NCBI GenBank assembly: GCA_002455375.1
Contig: DKKR01000012.1
Coordinates: 1-16,274, forward strand
DNA: 16,274 nucleotides
Reading direction: 5' to 3'
Origin: Bacteroidetes bacterium UBA6661
GTDB lineage: Bacteria; Bacteroidota; Bacteroidia; AKYH767-A; OLB10
A program made the position numbers and the translations under genes. Shown in pieces: positions 6,522 to 13,886 of the stretch (position 1 is its first letter; every line of letters starts with the position of its first letter). The notes under the pieces were generated by a model. It worked only from the letters and a program-made list of their open reading frames with translations, made no database searches and was not told the DNA's origin.

Positions 6522-7595
6522 TTAAGCCATTAAGTAAACGGCACCACCAACAGAATCTTTTTTTGCACCTGTTACAGTGGCAAGTGTGTTTTTATGGTTG
6601 TTTATTCTCAAATATCCTAAAAGTGCAAAAATCAATGCTTCTTTAAAATCAATTATTTTTTCGTCAGGAATAATAATTTGTACTGATGTATTCTCCTGAA
6701 TTTTTTGTACAAGAAATTTATTCTTTGATCCACCACCGGTAACTAGTAAAGTAGATTTTAACTTATTGTCCGAAATGGTTAATGAATCACCAATTTGTTT
6801 TGCTATATGATGTGTTACTGTTGTTGTTTTATCAGTCAATGAAGCAGTAGATGCATTTAACACAGGTAGAAAATATTCATTAAACCACTCTACACCTAAA
6901 GAACGCGGATAAGGTGTGCGATAAAATTCTAATGCATTAAGCTTATCCAATAGTGTTGTATTCAATTTCCCTGAAGCAGCAATTTTTCCTTCAGCGTCAT
7001 AATTTTGCCCACATGCATTTGCCAAATAATTTAATGCCATATTAACAGGACAGATATCAAAGGCTATGCGGTTGAGGTTTTTTCTGAAGGAAATGTTTGC
7101 AATGCCTCCGAGGTTTAGACAGTAATCATACATCCCAAAAAACAGTTCATCACCAATAGGGACCAATGGTGCACCCTGACCTCCAAGTGCAACATCTATA
7201 CTTCTGAAATCGCAAACAGTAGTAATGCCTGTCACAGCTGCAATAGCTGCACCATGACCAATTTGTGTAGTAAAGCCATTAGCAGGTTGATGAAAAATAG
7301 TGTGACCATGCGATGCAATCAAGTCGCAGGAAAGTTGATGTTTTTGTAAAAATTTCAAAGAGCTTTCTCCTAAAAAAACACCAAATTTGTGATGTAACTC
7401 AAAAAGTCTTTCGCCCGAAAGCATTTTTGCATTTGTTAATTCATCTCTTTGCTTTTGGTCATATTCAATTGTCTCTGCAGCTGCTATTTCATAATGCATG
7501 CCATCATTTGCTTCGGTAATATTGACCAATGCAAGGTCTAATCCGTCTAAGGAAGTGCCCGACATTAAACCCAGCACTTTTTTGCTTTCTGCCAT
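6522..7595 (-). CDS. anmK: Anhydro-N-acetylmuramic acid kinase
   Basis: Cytoplasmic enzyme of peptidoglycan recycling. It opens the 1,6-anhydro ring of anhydro-MurNAc and phosphorylates it with ATP, giving MurNAc-6-phosphate. The 357 residues from the chosen start compare with 369 in E. coli. The phosphate loop LGLMSGTSLDGLD is at residues 8-20, the SHGHTIFHQP substrate loop at 95-104, GGQGAPLVPIGD at 138-149, LNLGGIANIS at 160-169, the catalytic Asp180 in AFDICPVN (E. coli FDTGPGN), and a TGGGSKN ATP-site loop near the C-terminus. An ATG at 7649 would add 18 residues (MNCCKYPI...) before the conserved start. I prefer 7595 because family members begin a few residues before the GLMSGTS motif and a TAnnTTTG element lies just upstream of it. 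Divergent from the histidine kinase; no murQ is present here. Confidence 0.93.
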   Translation of the reverse strand: MAESKKVLGLMSGTSLDGLDLALVNITEANDGMHYEIAAAETIEYDQKQRDELTNAKMLSGERLFELHHKFGVFLGESSLKFLQKHQLSCDLIASHGHTIFHQPANGFTTQIGHGAAIAAVTGITTVCDFRSIDVALGGQGAPLVPIGDELFFGMYDYCLNLGGIANISFRKNLNRIAFDICPVNMALNYLANACGQNYDAEGKIAASGKLNTTLLDKLNALEFYRTPYPRSLGVEWFNEYFLPVLNASTASLTDKTTTVTHHIAKQIGDSLTISDNKLKSTLLVTGGGSKNKFLVQKIQENTSVQIIIPDEKIIDFKEALIFALLGYLRINNHKNTLATVTGAKKDSVGGAVYLMA

Positions 7596-7600
7596 GACGG

Positions 7601-7608
7601 CAAATGTA
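7601..7608 (-). promoter_or_regulatory. TAnnTTTG -7 element upstream of anmK
   Basis: On the minus strand this reads TACATTTG, an exact match to the Bacteroidota -7 consensus, five bases before the preferred anmK ATG (7593-7595). If used, the transcript would be leaderless or nearly so. I see no TTG at a proper -33 distance, so support is limited. Confidence 0.35.
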
Positions 7609-7689
7609 AGATTATGACAAAATATTATTGGGTATTTGCAACAATTCATTCCACTTTAAAAAAATCAATTTCAAGGTTAACCAAATACC

Positions 7690-7697
7690 TATTTTTG
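7690..7697 (+). promoter_or_regulatory. TAnnTTTG -7 element upstream of the hybrid histidine kinase
   Basis: TATTTTTG matches the consensus exactly and ends ten bases before the ATG at 7708. No clear -33 TTG is present. The anmK/kinase intergenic region (7596-7707) thus carries one candidate element facing each way. Confidence 0.45.
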
Positions 7698-7707
7698 CGT
7701 ATAAGAA

Positions 7708-10700
7708 ATGATGGCTTCTACCGGAAATAAGCAGAATACAGACAACCTTACCACTGAATCGGAAGTGTTGTATAACCGCATACTATTTGCAGTTATAGCA
7801 TTATGTTATTTGCTTTTCGGTATTTTTTTTAGCGAAAAAGTTATTGATGTGCTGCTGCCTCTGACATGGATGGCACTTGTTCCTTTAGCGCTATTAGCAG
7901 TCAGTTTTTTTCTTCCTGTTGCAAAAAAATATTCAGGAGAACAACTGTCCGGAATGTTTTTACTACTAACAATTCACCTGATGTTTTTTCTTTTCAGGAA
8001 TAAGTTTTCAGGACATCCGGAGTTTTTATTAGTAACGGTCATTTTGTTTTCCAACCTGCATATACGTAATGTCATTTACCTTTTATTGTACAATGTAATT
8101 GTACTGGGTTCATTAGAATATATTCTCATTTCGGGCACTTCAGGAAGTTCCGATCCGGTAAGACTGTTTTTTATCATTGTTATTGCAATGGTGTTAAGTT
8201 TCCTTTATCAATGGTTTAACCTTCGCAGACAAGGTATGAATAAAGATGGAGAAAAATCGTTGGAAAATAATCTTGAGAAACTTCCTTTTGCTGCAATGAT
8301 TTTCGATAGAGATAATTTGGGACTATTGTATTGCAATCGCGAAGCACAGAATCTGCTCGGTATTGATTCACAAGCCGAAATGGATATTCGTACTGTTTTC
8401 AAGTTAGATGACTTTTCCGATACAGAACTTTTTGCAAAGTCAAAAGCAGGAAACTTTAATAGCATAATGGTTGAAACATTTCAGCAATTGAAGGTTTTGT
8501 TAACCATCAAACAAAGTGAAGAAGAGTTGTTGGTGTTTGCTGAACGCGAAAAGATAAAAGAAAAGGAATCTGTTTCACTACCCGGACAATATTTTGTTAC
8601 CACAACTGATGGTAAAATCATTGACCTGAGCAAAGAAGCAGAAGATTTTATTACCGTTGACCTTGGCGTACTTCAGCATTTGTTTCAGAATTTTATTATT
8701 GAGAACAAACCATTGCATAATTTTTCTGTTCTGAAAATTAATGAGCAGGATCCTTTTGCATTGCAAATGCAGACAGGAACTTTGGATAATATCCAGGTTT
8801 ATTATTGGACGCCAATTAGAAATTTGAGACCTGTTGAATCTATTAACGCTGAAGTTGTATTGCCCGATGAAGGATGGAGTCAGTTGGTAATAGATTCAGG
8901 AAATGAGTTAATTTCTTTTAGTCCATCATTTATCAATACTATTGGTTATGATGAAATGGAACTAGGCCGTATTCCTGTTATTCAACTCATCCACCCGGCC
9001 GATACTTTGCGTTGGCAGCAACTGATTGCTGAATGTCGCAAAAAAGAAAGAGTAAATGCAACAGTAAGGTTTATTCATAAAGATGGTAAAGTGCATTTTC
9101 TTAAATCTTTCTTTAGCAGTAATGATAAAGATGAAGTAAAAATCTATGCAGAAGATATTACTGAATCAATTCTTTTGCAGCAAGAGTTAACAAATGCCCG
9201 TGCCAATGTCAGTGCAGTTATTGAAAATACAAATGATTTGATTCTGTCAACAGACATGAATCATCTCATTACAGTAATCAATCATTCTTGTCAGCATTAT
9301 TTAAATACTTTAACAGGAAAGATGCTGAATGTTGGTGATGATTTTCGTGCTGCAATGAAGGAAGAAGATCAAAGGTTGTGGTCACAACGACATAGTGAGG
9401 TTATGAGGGGAAAAAGAGTGACCTATAATGACGAAGTTAGCAAAAACGGCACAGAGCGTTATTTTGAATTTTCGCTTCAACCTGTTGTTGACGAACATAA
9501 TATTGTTGCAGGAGTGTCTTTGTTTGCTCGTGATGTAACACAAAGAGTTCATTTTGAAAATGAACTGGTGAAAGCAAAAGAAACTGCTGAGACTGCCACT
9601 GCTGCCAAATCTCAGTTTCTTGCCACCATGAGTCATGAAATCCGCACACCTCTTAATGGTATTGTTGGAATGCTGGAGTTGTTACGCATGACAACACTTA
9701 ATGATAAACAAAGAGAGTATGTGAGTACCTTACAACTGAGCAGTGAGAATATGCTTAGTATTATTAATGATGTTCTCGACTTTTCTAAGATTGAGTCAGA
9801 TAAGATGGAGCTCGAGTATGAGCCATTTGAACTGAAGAAAGTTATTGAAGAGACGTTTGACTTGCTCTATTATCGCGCACTTGGTAAAAGACTTGAGTTG
9901 TTTTATAATATTGAAAGCACTATACCTGCCTATGTGATGGGTGACAGCATGCGATTGAAACAAGTACTTGTCAATCTTGTTGGTAATGCCATTAAGTTTA
10001 CAGAGAAGGGACACATTCTCATTACTGCGCAATTAATTCCATCGGTGTCAGAAAAGTTAAACATCAAGTTTTCTGTAAAAGACACCGGTGCCGGCATTAG
10101 CGAAGAACAAAGACAGAGATTGTTTCAATCATTCCAACAGGCAGATACTTCAACCTACAGAAAGTTTGGCGGTACCGGACTTGGTCTCACCATCAGTGCC
10201 AAGTTAGTTGCTTTGATGGGTGGCACCATTGAATTGATGAGTGAACCGGGTGCAGGTTCAGAATTTTATTTTACAGTTATAACGCAACCTGCACCAATTG
10301 CTGCTGCACGTAATGTTCGCTCTAACCTCAGGATTTTAAGAGGTAAAAAGATTTTAATTTTTTCAACCAGCACTGATTTTGATTTACATCTGAGTGATTT
10401 GTTTAATGACTGGCATATATTACATCAGTCGGTGACACAGCTTGAACAGGCAAAAAAAGAACTTACACCTGAAGCAAATTACGATGCTTTGATACTTGAT
10501 GCACAGATGCAGGATTATCTCCTTTTTGCAGAAGAACTGAAAGAGCAGATACGGTCGTCAAATATTCCTGTATTTGCTTTTAATGCAAGATTTTCCGGTG
10601 GCGATATCATTTATGGAAATAAACTTTTTGAAGCAGTGTTGCCTGCAGGAGTTGATGCAATAAAAATTTCTTCAGTATTAACCAAGTCATTTATTGACAG

Positions 10701-11505
10701 TGCAACATCATTCGCCCGAGGTGATGATGCTGTTCCGGTGTTTGATAGCCAGGTAGCGTTAAAGTATCCACTACAAATTCTGATTGCTGAAGACAATCCA
10801 ATCAATCAAACGCTTGCAGTTACAGTGCTGGAAAAATTGGGCTACAAACCAGATGTTGTAGAGAACGGTAAATTAGTGCTTGAGAAAGTTACCACCAGGA
10901 AATATGATCTTATTTTTATGGATGTTCAAATGCCTGAAATGGATGGCATGGAAGCAACAGCGGCTTTACGTAAGTTAAACAACAGCAGTATTATTATTGC
11001 CATGACAGCTTTTGCATTGGAAGATGATAAAAAACAATGTCTTGATGCAGGTATGAACGACTACACTACCAAGCCAATAAGAATTGAAGTGGTGCAGTCA
11101 TTGCTGGAAAAATGGGGCGAGGTGATTTTAAAAAGTAAGGCATCGCGAAATGATGAGCCTTTAATAGACAAGCAAACCATTGAAAGACTGAAGGCAATGG
11201 CCGTAGGAGATGATACCTCTTTTGTAAAAAATATATTTGAACTTTTTCTTAAACAGATGGATAACCTACATGCTGATATGAGTAATTTTTTCAGTGAAGA
11301 TAATTCCGATGGACTGTATAAAGCTTCGCATAAATTAAAGGGAAGCGCCCTCAATATTGGTGCTAAAAGACTCTCTGAAGTTTGTCGTATTATTGAGGAA
11401 AAAGGAAAGCTTGCAGACCTAACCGGAATGAATGAATTACTTCAGAAGTTGGCAGAAGTTATTTCATTAACAAAAAATGAAATCAGGACTTTAAGTTTAG
11501 CTTGA
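7708..11505 (+). CDS. Membrane hybrid histidine kinase with PAS domains, two receivers and HPt
   Basis: Encodes 1265 residues. About six membrane helices lie in residues 25-170, with little periplasmic sequence, so the sensed signal is probably in the membrane or cytoplasm. PAS-like domains follow at about 188-290, 294-380 (degenerate), 392-490 and 499-610, then a short coiled coil. The HisKA domain has phospho-acceptor His643 (MSHEIRTPLNG). The ATPase domain has N-box Asn760, G1 Asp792 (DTGAGIS) and G2 GGTGLGL (821-827). Residues ~880-990 are a degenerate receiver that keeps an Asp931 candidate (LILDAQM) but has Phe-Ser where the acidic pair should be. The canonical receiver has Glu1028/Asp1029, Asp1072, Thr1100 and Lys1122. 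The C-terminal HPt has His1208 (ASHKLKGSA). This is a complete His-Asp-His phosphorelay of the ArcB/BarA type. No partner response regulator lies nearby, so the output is unknown. Confidence 0.93.
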   Translation: MMASTGNKQNTDNLTTESEVLYNRILFAVIALCYLLFGIFFSEKVIDVLLPLTWMALVPLALLAVSFFLPVAKKYSGEQLSGMFLLLTIHLMFFLFRNKFSGHPEFLLVTVILFSNLHIRNVIYLLLYNVIVLGSLEYILISGTSGSSDPVRLFFIIVIAMVLSFLYQWFNLRRQGMNKDGEKSLENNLEKLPFAAMIFDRDNLGLLYCNREAQNLLGIDSQAEMDIRTVFKLDDFSDTELFAKSKAGNFNSIMVETFQQLKVLLTIKQSEEELLVFAEREKIKEKESVSLPGQYFVTTTDGKIIDLSKEAEDFITVDLGVLQHLFQNFIIENKPLHNFSVLKINEQDPFALQMQTGTLDNIQVYYWTPIRNLRPVESINAEVVLPDEGWSQLVIDSGNELISFSPSFINTIGYDEMELGRIPVIQLIHPADTLRWQQLIAECRKKERVNATVRFIHKDGKVHFLKSFFSSNDKDEVKIYAEDITESILLQQELTNARANVSAVIENTNDLILSTDMNHLITVINHSCQHYLNTLTGKMLNVGDDFRAAMKEEDQRLWSQRHSEVMRGKRVTYNDEVSKNGTERYFEFSLQPVVDEHNIVAGVSLFARDVTQRVHFENELVKAKETAETATAAKSQFLATMSHEIRTPLNGIVGMLELLRMTTLNDKQREYVSTLQLSSENMLSIINDVLDFSKIESDKMELEYEPFELKKVIEETFDLLYYRALGKRLELFYNIESTIPAYVMGDSMRLKQVLVNLVGNAIKFTEKGHILITAQLIPSVSEKLNIKFSVKDTGAGISEEQRQRLFQSFQQADTSTYRKFGGTGLGLTISAKLVALMGGTIELMSEPGAGSEFYFTVITQPAPIAAARNVRSNLRILRGKKILIFSTSTDFDLHLSDLFNDWHILHQSVTQLEQAKKELTPEANYDALILDAQMQDYLLFAEELKEQIRSSNIPVFAFNARFSGGDIIYGNKLFEAVLPAGVDAIKISSVLTKSFIDSATSFARGDDAVPVFDSQVALKYPLQILIAEDNPINQTLAVTVLEKLGYKPDVVENGKLVLEKVTTRKYDLIFMDVQMPEMDGMEATAALRKLNNSSIIIAMTAFALEDDKKQCLDAGMNDYTTKPIRIEVVQSLLEKWGEVILKSKASRNDEPLIDKQTIERLKAMAVGDDTSFVKNIFELFLKQMDNLHADMSNFFSEDNSDGLYKASHKLKGSALNIGAKRLSEVCRIIEEKGKLADLTGMNELLQKLAEVISLTKNEIRTLSLA

Positions 11506-11562
11506 TTTTTAAATCTTTTTGTTGATGTAACCAAGGATACAAAAGCCCTTATTTCATTTTCG

Positions 11563-11570
11563 TACCTTTG
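11563..11570 (+). promoter_or_regulatory. TAnnTTTG -7 element upstream of pruA
   Basis: TACCTTTG followed by TAC is a typical Bacteroidota -7 element, 23 bases before the ATG at 11594. It lies in the 88-base gap after the histidine kinase, suggesting that pruA has its own promoter. No good -33 TTG is seen at the usual spacing. Confidence 0.5.
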
Positions 11571-11593
11571 TACATTATTAAATTAATTAAGGT

Positions 11594-13228
11594 ATGACAA
11601 ACGCAGTTTATAATATTCCTCCGGCCTATAATGAGCCGGTATTGAATTATGCACAAGGAAGTCCGGAGAAAACAGCATTAAAAGCAGCACTTGCAGAAGC
11701 ACGCTCCAAACAAATGGATATACCCATGTATATTGATGGACAAGAGGTGCGCACAGGAAACACTTCAGCACTTCGCCCTCCACACGACCATCAGCATGTT
11801 TTGGGCATGTATCATAAAGGAGAAAAGAAGCATGTACAGTTAGCAATAGATGCAGCATTAAAAGCAAAAAAGCAATGGGCTGAAATGCCTTGGGAGCAGC
11901 GTGCAGCCATTTTTCTGAAAGCAGCTGACTTGCTTGCAGGTCCTTATCGCTATAAGATGAATGCTGCGACAATGCTTGGACAGTCAAAAAATGCTTATCA
12001 GGCAGAAATTGATTCAGCATGTGAGTTGATTGACTTCTTACGTTTCAACGTACAATATATGCGTGAGATTTATACACAACAACCACCGGTTGTAGGTAAG
12101 GGTGTATGGAACCGTACAGAACAACGTCCTCTTGAAGGATTTGTTTTTGCTTTAACACCATTCAATTTTACAGCAATTTCAGGAAATTTGCCTACAGCAC
12201 CTGCCATGATGGGTAATACTGTTGTTTGGAAACCTGCCAATACACAAATCTATGCAGCTAATGTGGTAATGCAGTTGCTGATTGAAGCAGGTTTACCTGC
12301 AGGTGTAATCAATCTTGTTTATGTTTCCGGCCCTGATGCAGGAGATGTTATTTTTAAACATCCTGATTTTGGTGGTATTCACTTTACCGGGTCAACAGAA
12401 GTGTTTAAGGGAATCTGGAAAACTATCGGAGAAAATATGCCTTTGTATAAGTCTTATCCTCGTATTGTTGGCGAAACAGGAGGGAAAGATTTTATTATAG
12501 CTCACAAGAGTGCAGATATTGATGTGCTTGTGACCGCTTTGGCACGTGGGGCTTTTGAATATCAAGGTCAGAAATGTAGTGCCGCATCCCGTTGTTATAT
12601 TCCAAAATCAATTTTTGAAAAAGTAAAAAGTAAGTTGGTTAAGGAAGTAAAGTCCATGCAATTGGGGCCGGTTGAAGATTTCCGCAACTTCGTAAATGCT
12701 GTTATAGACGAAAAATCTTTTGATAAAATTTCTGCTTACATTGAAAATGCAAAGAAGAGTAAGAATGCAGAGATTATTGTAGGTGGAAGCTTTGATAAGA
12801 GTAAAGGATATTTTATTGAGCCAACCATTATTCTTACAACTGATCCAAAATATACTACTATGTGTGAAGAAATTTTCGGCCCGGTATTGACAATGTATGT
12901 TTACGAGGATGAGAAGTTTGAAGAGACATTGCATTTAGTTGACAGCACCAGTGAGTATGCACTTACAGGAGCAATTATTTCTCAAGACCGATATGCAGTT
13001 GACGTTGCAACACGAGCATTGGTAAATTCGGCAGGTAACTTCTATATAAATGATAAATGTACCGGTGCAGTTGTTGGGCAGCAGCCTTTTGGTGGTGCCA
13101 GAGGTTCGGGAACTAATGACAAGGCAGGTGCTATGGTAAATTTGTTACGTTGGGTATCACCGCGAACAATAAAGGAAACTTTTGTTCCGGCAAAAGATTA
13201 CCGTTATCCTTTTATGGAATCTGAATAA
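11594..13228 (+). CDS. pruA: 1-pyrroline-5-carboxylate dehydrogenase (L-glutamate gamma-semialdehyde dehydrogenase)
   Basis: Second step of proline breakdown: oxidises glutamate gamma-semialdehyde, in equilibrium with pyrroline-5-carboxylate, to glutamate with NAD. The 544 residues match the stand-alone ALDH4A1-type enzyme rather than bifunctional PutA. Visible are TPFNF with Asn191 (oxyanion hole), the cofactor loop FTGSTEVFKGIWK, Glu294 in VGETGGKD and catalytic Cys328 in GQKCSAASR. The late motifs EEIFGPVL and QQPFGGARGSGTNDKAG are also present; the latter, with GSGTNDKAG, is typical of P5C dehydrogenases and binds the substrate carboxylate. The N-terminal VYNIPPAYNEPVLNYAQGS is also usual for this subfamily. 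No proline dehydrogenase (putA/prodh) lies in the window. The glutamate product would feed the dehydrogenase encoded at 4942-6168, though the two genes are not adjacent. The stop lies 4 bases from the stop of the convergent gene. Confidence 0.95.
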   Translation: MTNAVYNIPPAYNEPVLNYAQGSPEKTALKAALAEARSKQMDIPMYIDGQEVRTGNTSALRPPHDHQHVLGMYHKGEKKHVQLAIDAALKAKKQWAEMPWEQRAAIFLKAADLLAGPYRYKMNAATMLGQSKNAYQAEIDSACELIDFLRFNVQYMREIYTQQPPVVGKGVWNRTEQRPLEGFVFALTPFNFTAISGNLPTAPAMMGNTVVWKPANTQIYAANVVMQLLIEAGLPAGVINLVYVSGPDAGDVIFKHPDFGGIHFTGSTEVFKGIWKTIGENMPLYKSYPRIVGETGGKDFIIAHKSADIDVLVTALARGAFEYQGQKCSAASRCYIPKSIFEKVKSKLVKEVKSMQLGPVEDFRNFVNAVIDEKSFDKISAYIENAKKSKNAEIIVGGSFDKSKGYFIEPTIILTTDPKYTTMCEEIFGPVLTMYVYEDEKFEETLHLVDSTSEYALTGAIISQDRYAVDVATRALVNSAGNFYINDKCTGAVVGQQPFGGARGSGTNDKAGAMVNLLRWVSPRTIKETFVPAKDYRYPFMESE

Positions 13229-13232
13229 AAAT

Positions 13233-13772
13233 TTATTTAGAAACGACAGTAGTAGATTCGTCAAGGGTTATTCTTCCTCCTTTGGCGAATCTTTTTTTAT
13301 AGTAAGGCTCATTAAGGTCACTTACAATTACACCACTTGATGAACTGGAGTGAACAAATTTATCCTGACCTAAATACATACCAACATGCGAAATTCTTCG
13401 CCCACGGGTTTTAAAAAATACCAAGTCACCCGGATTTAAATTTTTAAGTGACACATGTGGTAGTTTGTTATACATGTCAACAGAACTGCAACCAAATGAA
13501 GAGCCATACACAGCCTTGATGATAACATTAACAAATCCGGAACAATCAATTCCATTTTCGTTTTTACCGGCATATTTATAAGGCGTATTCAGCCAAGTAT
13601 CTATCAGGTCAAAAACTTTAGTGTTAAATACTTCCTTAACCTGATAACCCAAAATCTGACTGTAATAATTACGCAGGTTGTCTTCAATAATATTTTCAGA
13701 TTCTTGTGCTTTGGCTTTTTGTCCAAAACATAAAAATGTAAAAAGCATTATGCTGAATATGCGAAATTTCAT
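13233..13772 (-). CDS. Secreted NlpC/P60-family cell-wall peptidase
   Basis: Encodes 179 residues. Residues 1-23 are a signal peptide (MKFRIF, core SIMLFTFLCFG, cleavage after KAQ), so the enzyme acts in the periplasm or outside; no lipobox Cys follows the cleavage site. Residues ~50-165 form the NlpC/P60 papain-like fold: Tyr-containing TPYKYAGKN, nucleophile Cys77 in GIDCSGFV, the LNPGDLVFFKT segment, base His129 in ISHVGMYLG, and a third polar residue His141 in KFVHSSSSSGV. Members of this family cut D-gamma-Glu-diaminopimelate or related bonds in peptidoglycan peptides. It consists of only a catalytic domain and no SH3b domain, so substrate binding is minimal. It lies downstream of the large adhesin on the same strand, but a terminator separates them. 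Its role with anmK in wall turnover is inference. Confidence 0.92.
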   Translation of the reverse strand: MKFRIFSIMLFTFLCFGQKAKAQESENIIEDNLRNYYSQILGYQVKEVFNTKVFDLIDTWLNTPYKYAGKNENGIDCSGFVNVIIKAVYGSSFGCSSVDMYNKLPHVSLKNLNPGDLVFFKTRGRRISHVGMYLGQDKFVHSSSSSGVIVSDLNEPYYKKRFAKGGRITLDESTTVVSK

Positions 13773-13776
13773 TGGG

Positions 13777-13784
13777 CGAAGATA
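13777..13784 (-). promoter_or_regulatory. Possible -7 element upstream of the NlpC/P60 gene
   Basis: The minus strand reads TATCTTCG, matching TAnnTTTG at 7 of 8 positions, four bases before the ATG at 13772. No -33 element is visible. Weak, but the terminator at 13822-13862 implies that this gene needs its own promoter. Confidence 0.3.
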
Positions 13785-13821
13785 ACATTTTAATAAACGT
13801 ATTCATTTATCAGGTATTGTA

Positions 13822-13862
13822 CAAAATGAAAAAGAGCCGTCATCAATCTGATGACAGCTCTT
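13822..13862 (-). terminator. Rho-independent terminator of the large T9SS adhesin gene
   Basis: The inverted arms are 13832-13845 (AAGAGC-C-GTCATCA) and 13849-13862 (TGATGAC-A-GCTCTT): 13 base pairs with one C/A mismatch and a 3-base loop. On the minus strand the stem is followed by TTTCATTTTG, extending a run of five T. The plus strand has no T-tract on its side. The hairpin begins 24 bases after the adhesin stop codon. Confidence 0.85.
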
Positions 13863-13886
13863 AATACTTATGATAATAAAAACCAA

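Noticed and set aside
7596..7649. Upstream ATG (7649) as start of anmK, adding 18 residues
   Set aside because: The extra segment is not part of the family, which begins a few residues before GLMSGTS, and a promoter-like element lies inside it.
11500..11526. Terminator after the histidine kinase (GATTTTTAAATC then TTTTTG)
   Set aside because: Only a 5-bp AT-rich stem with a 2-base loop, too weak to call.
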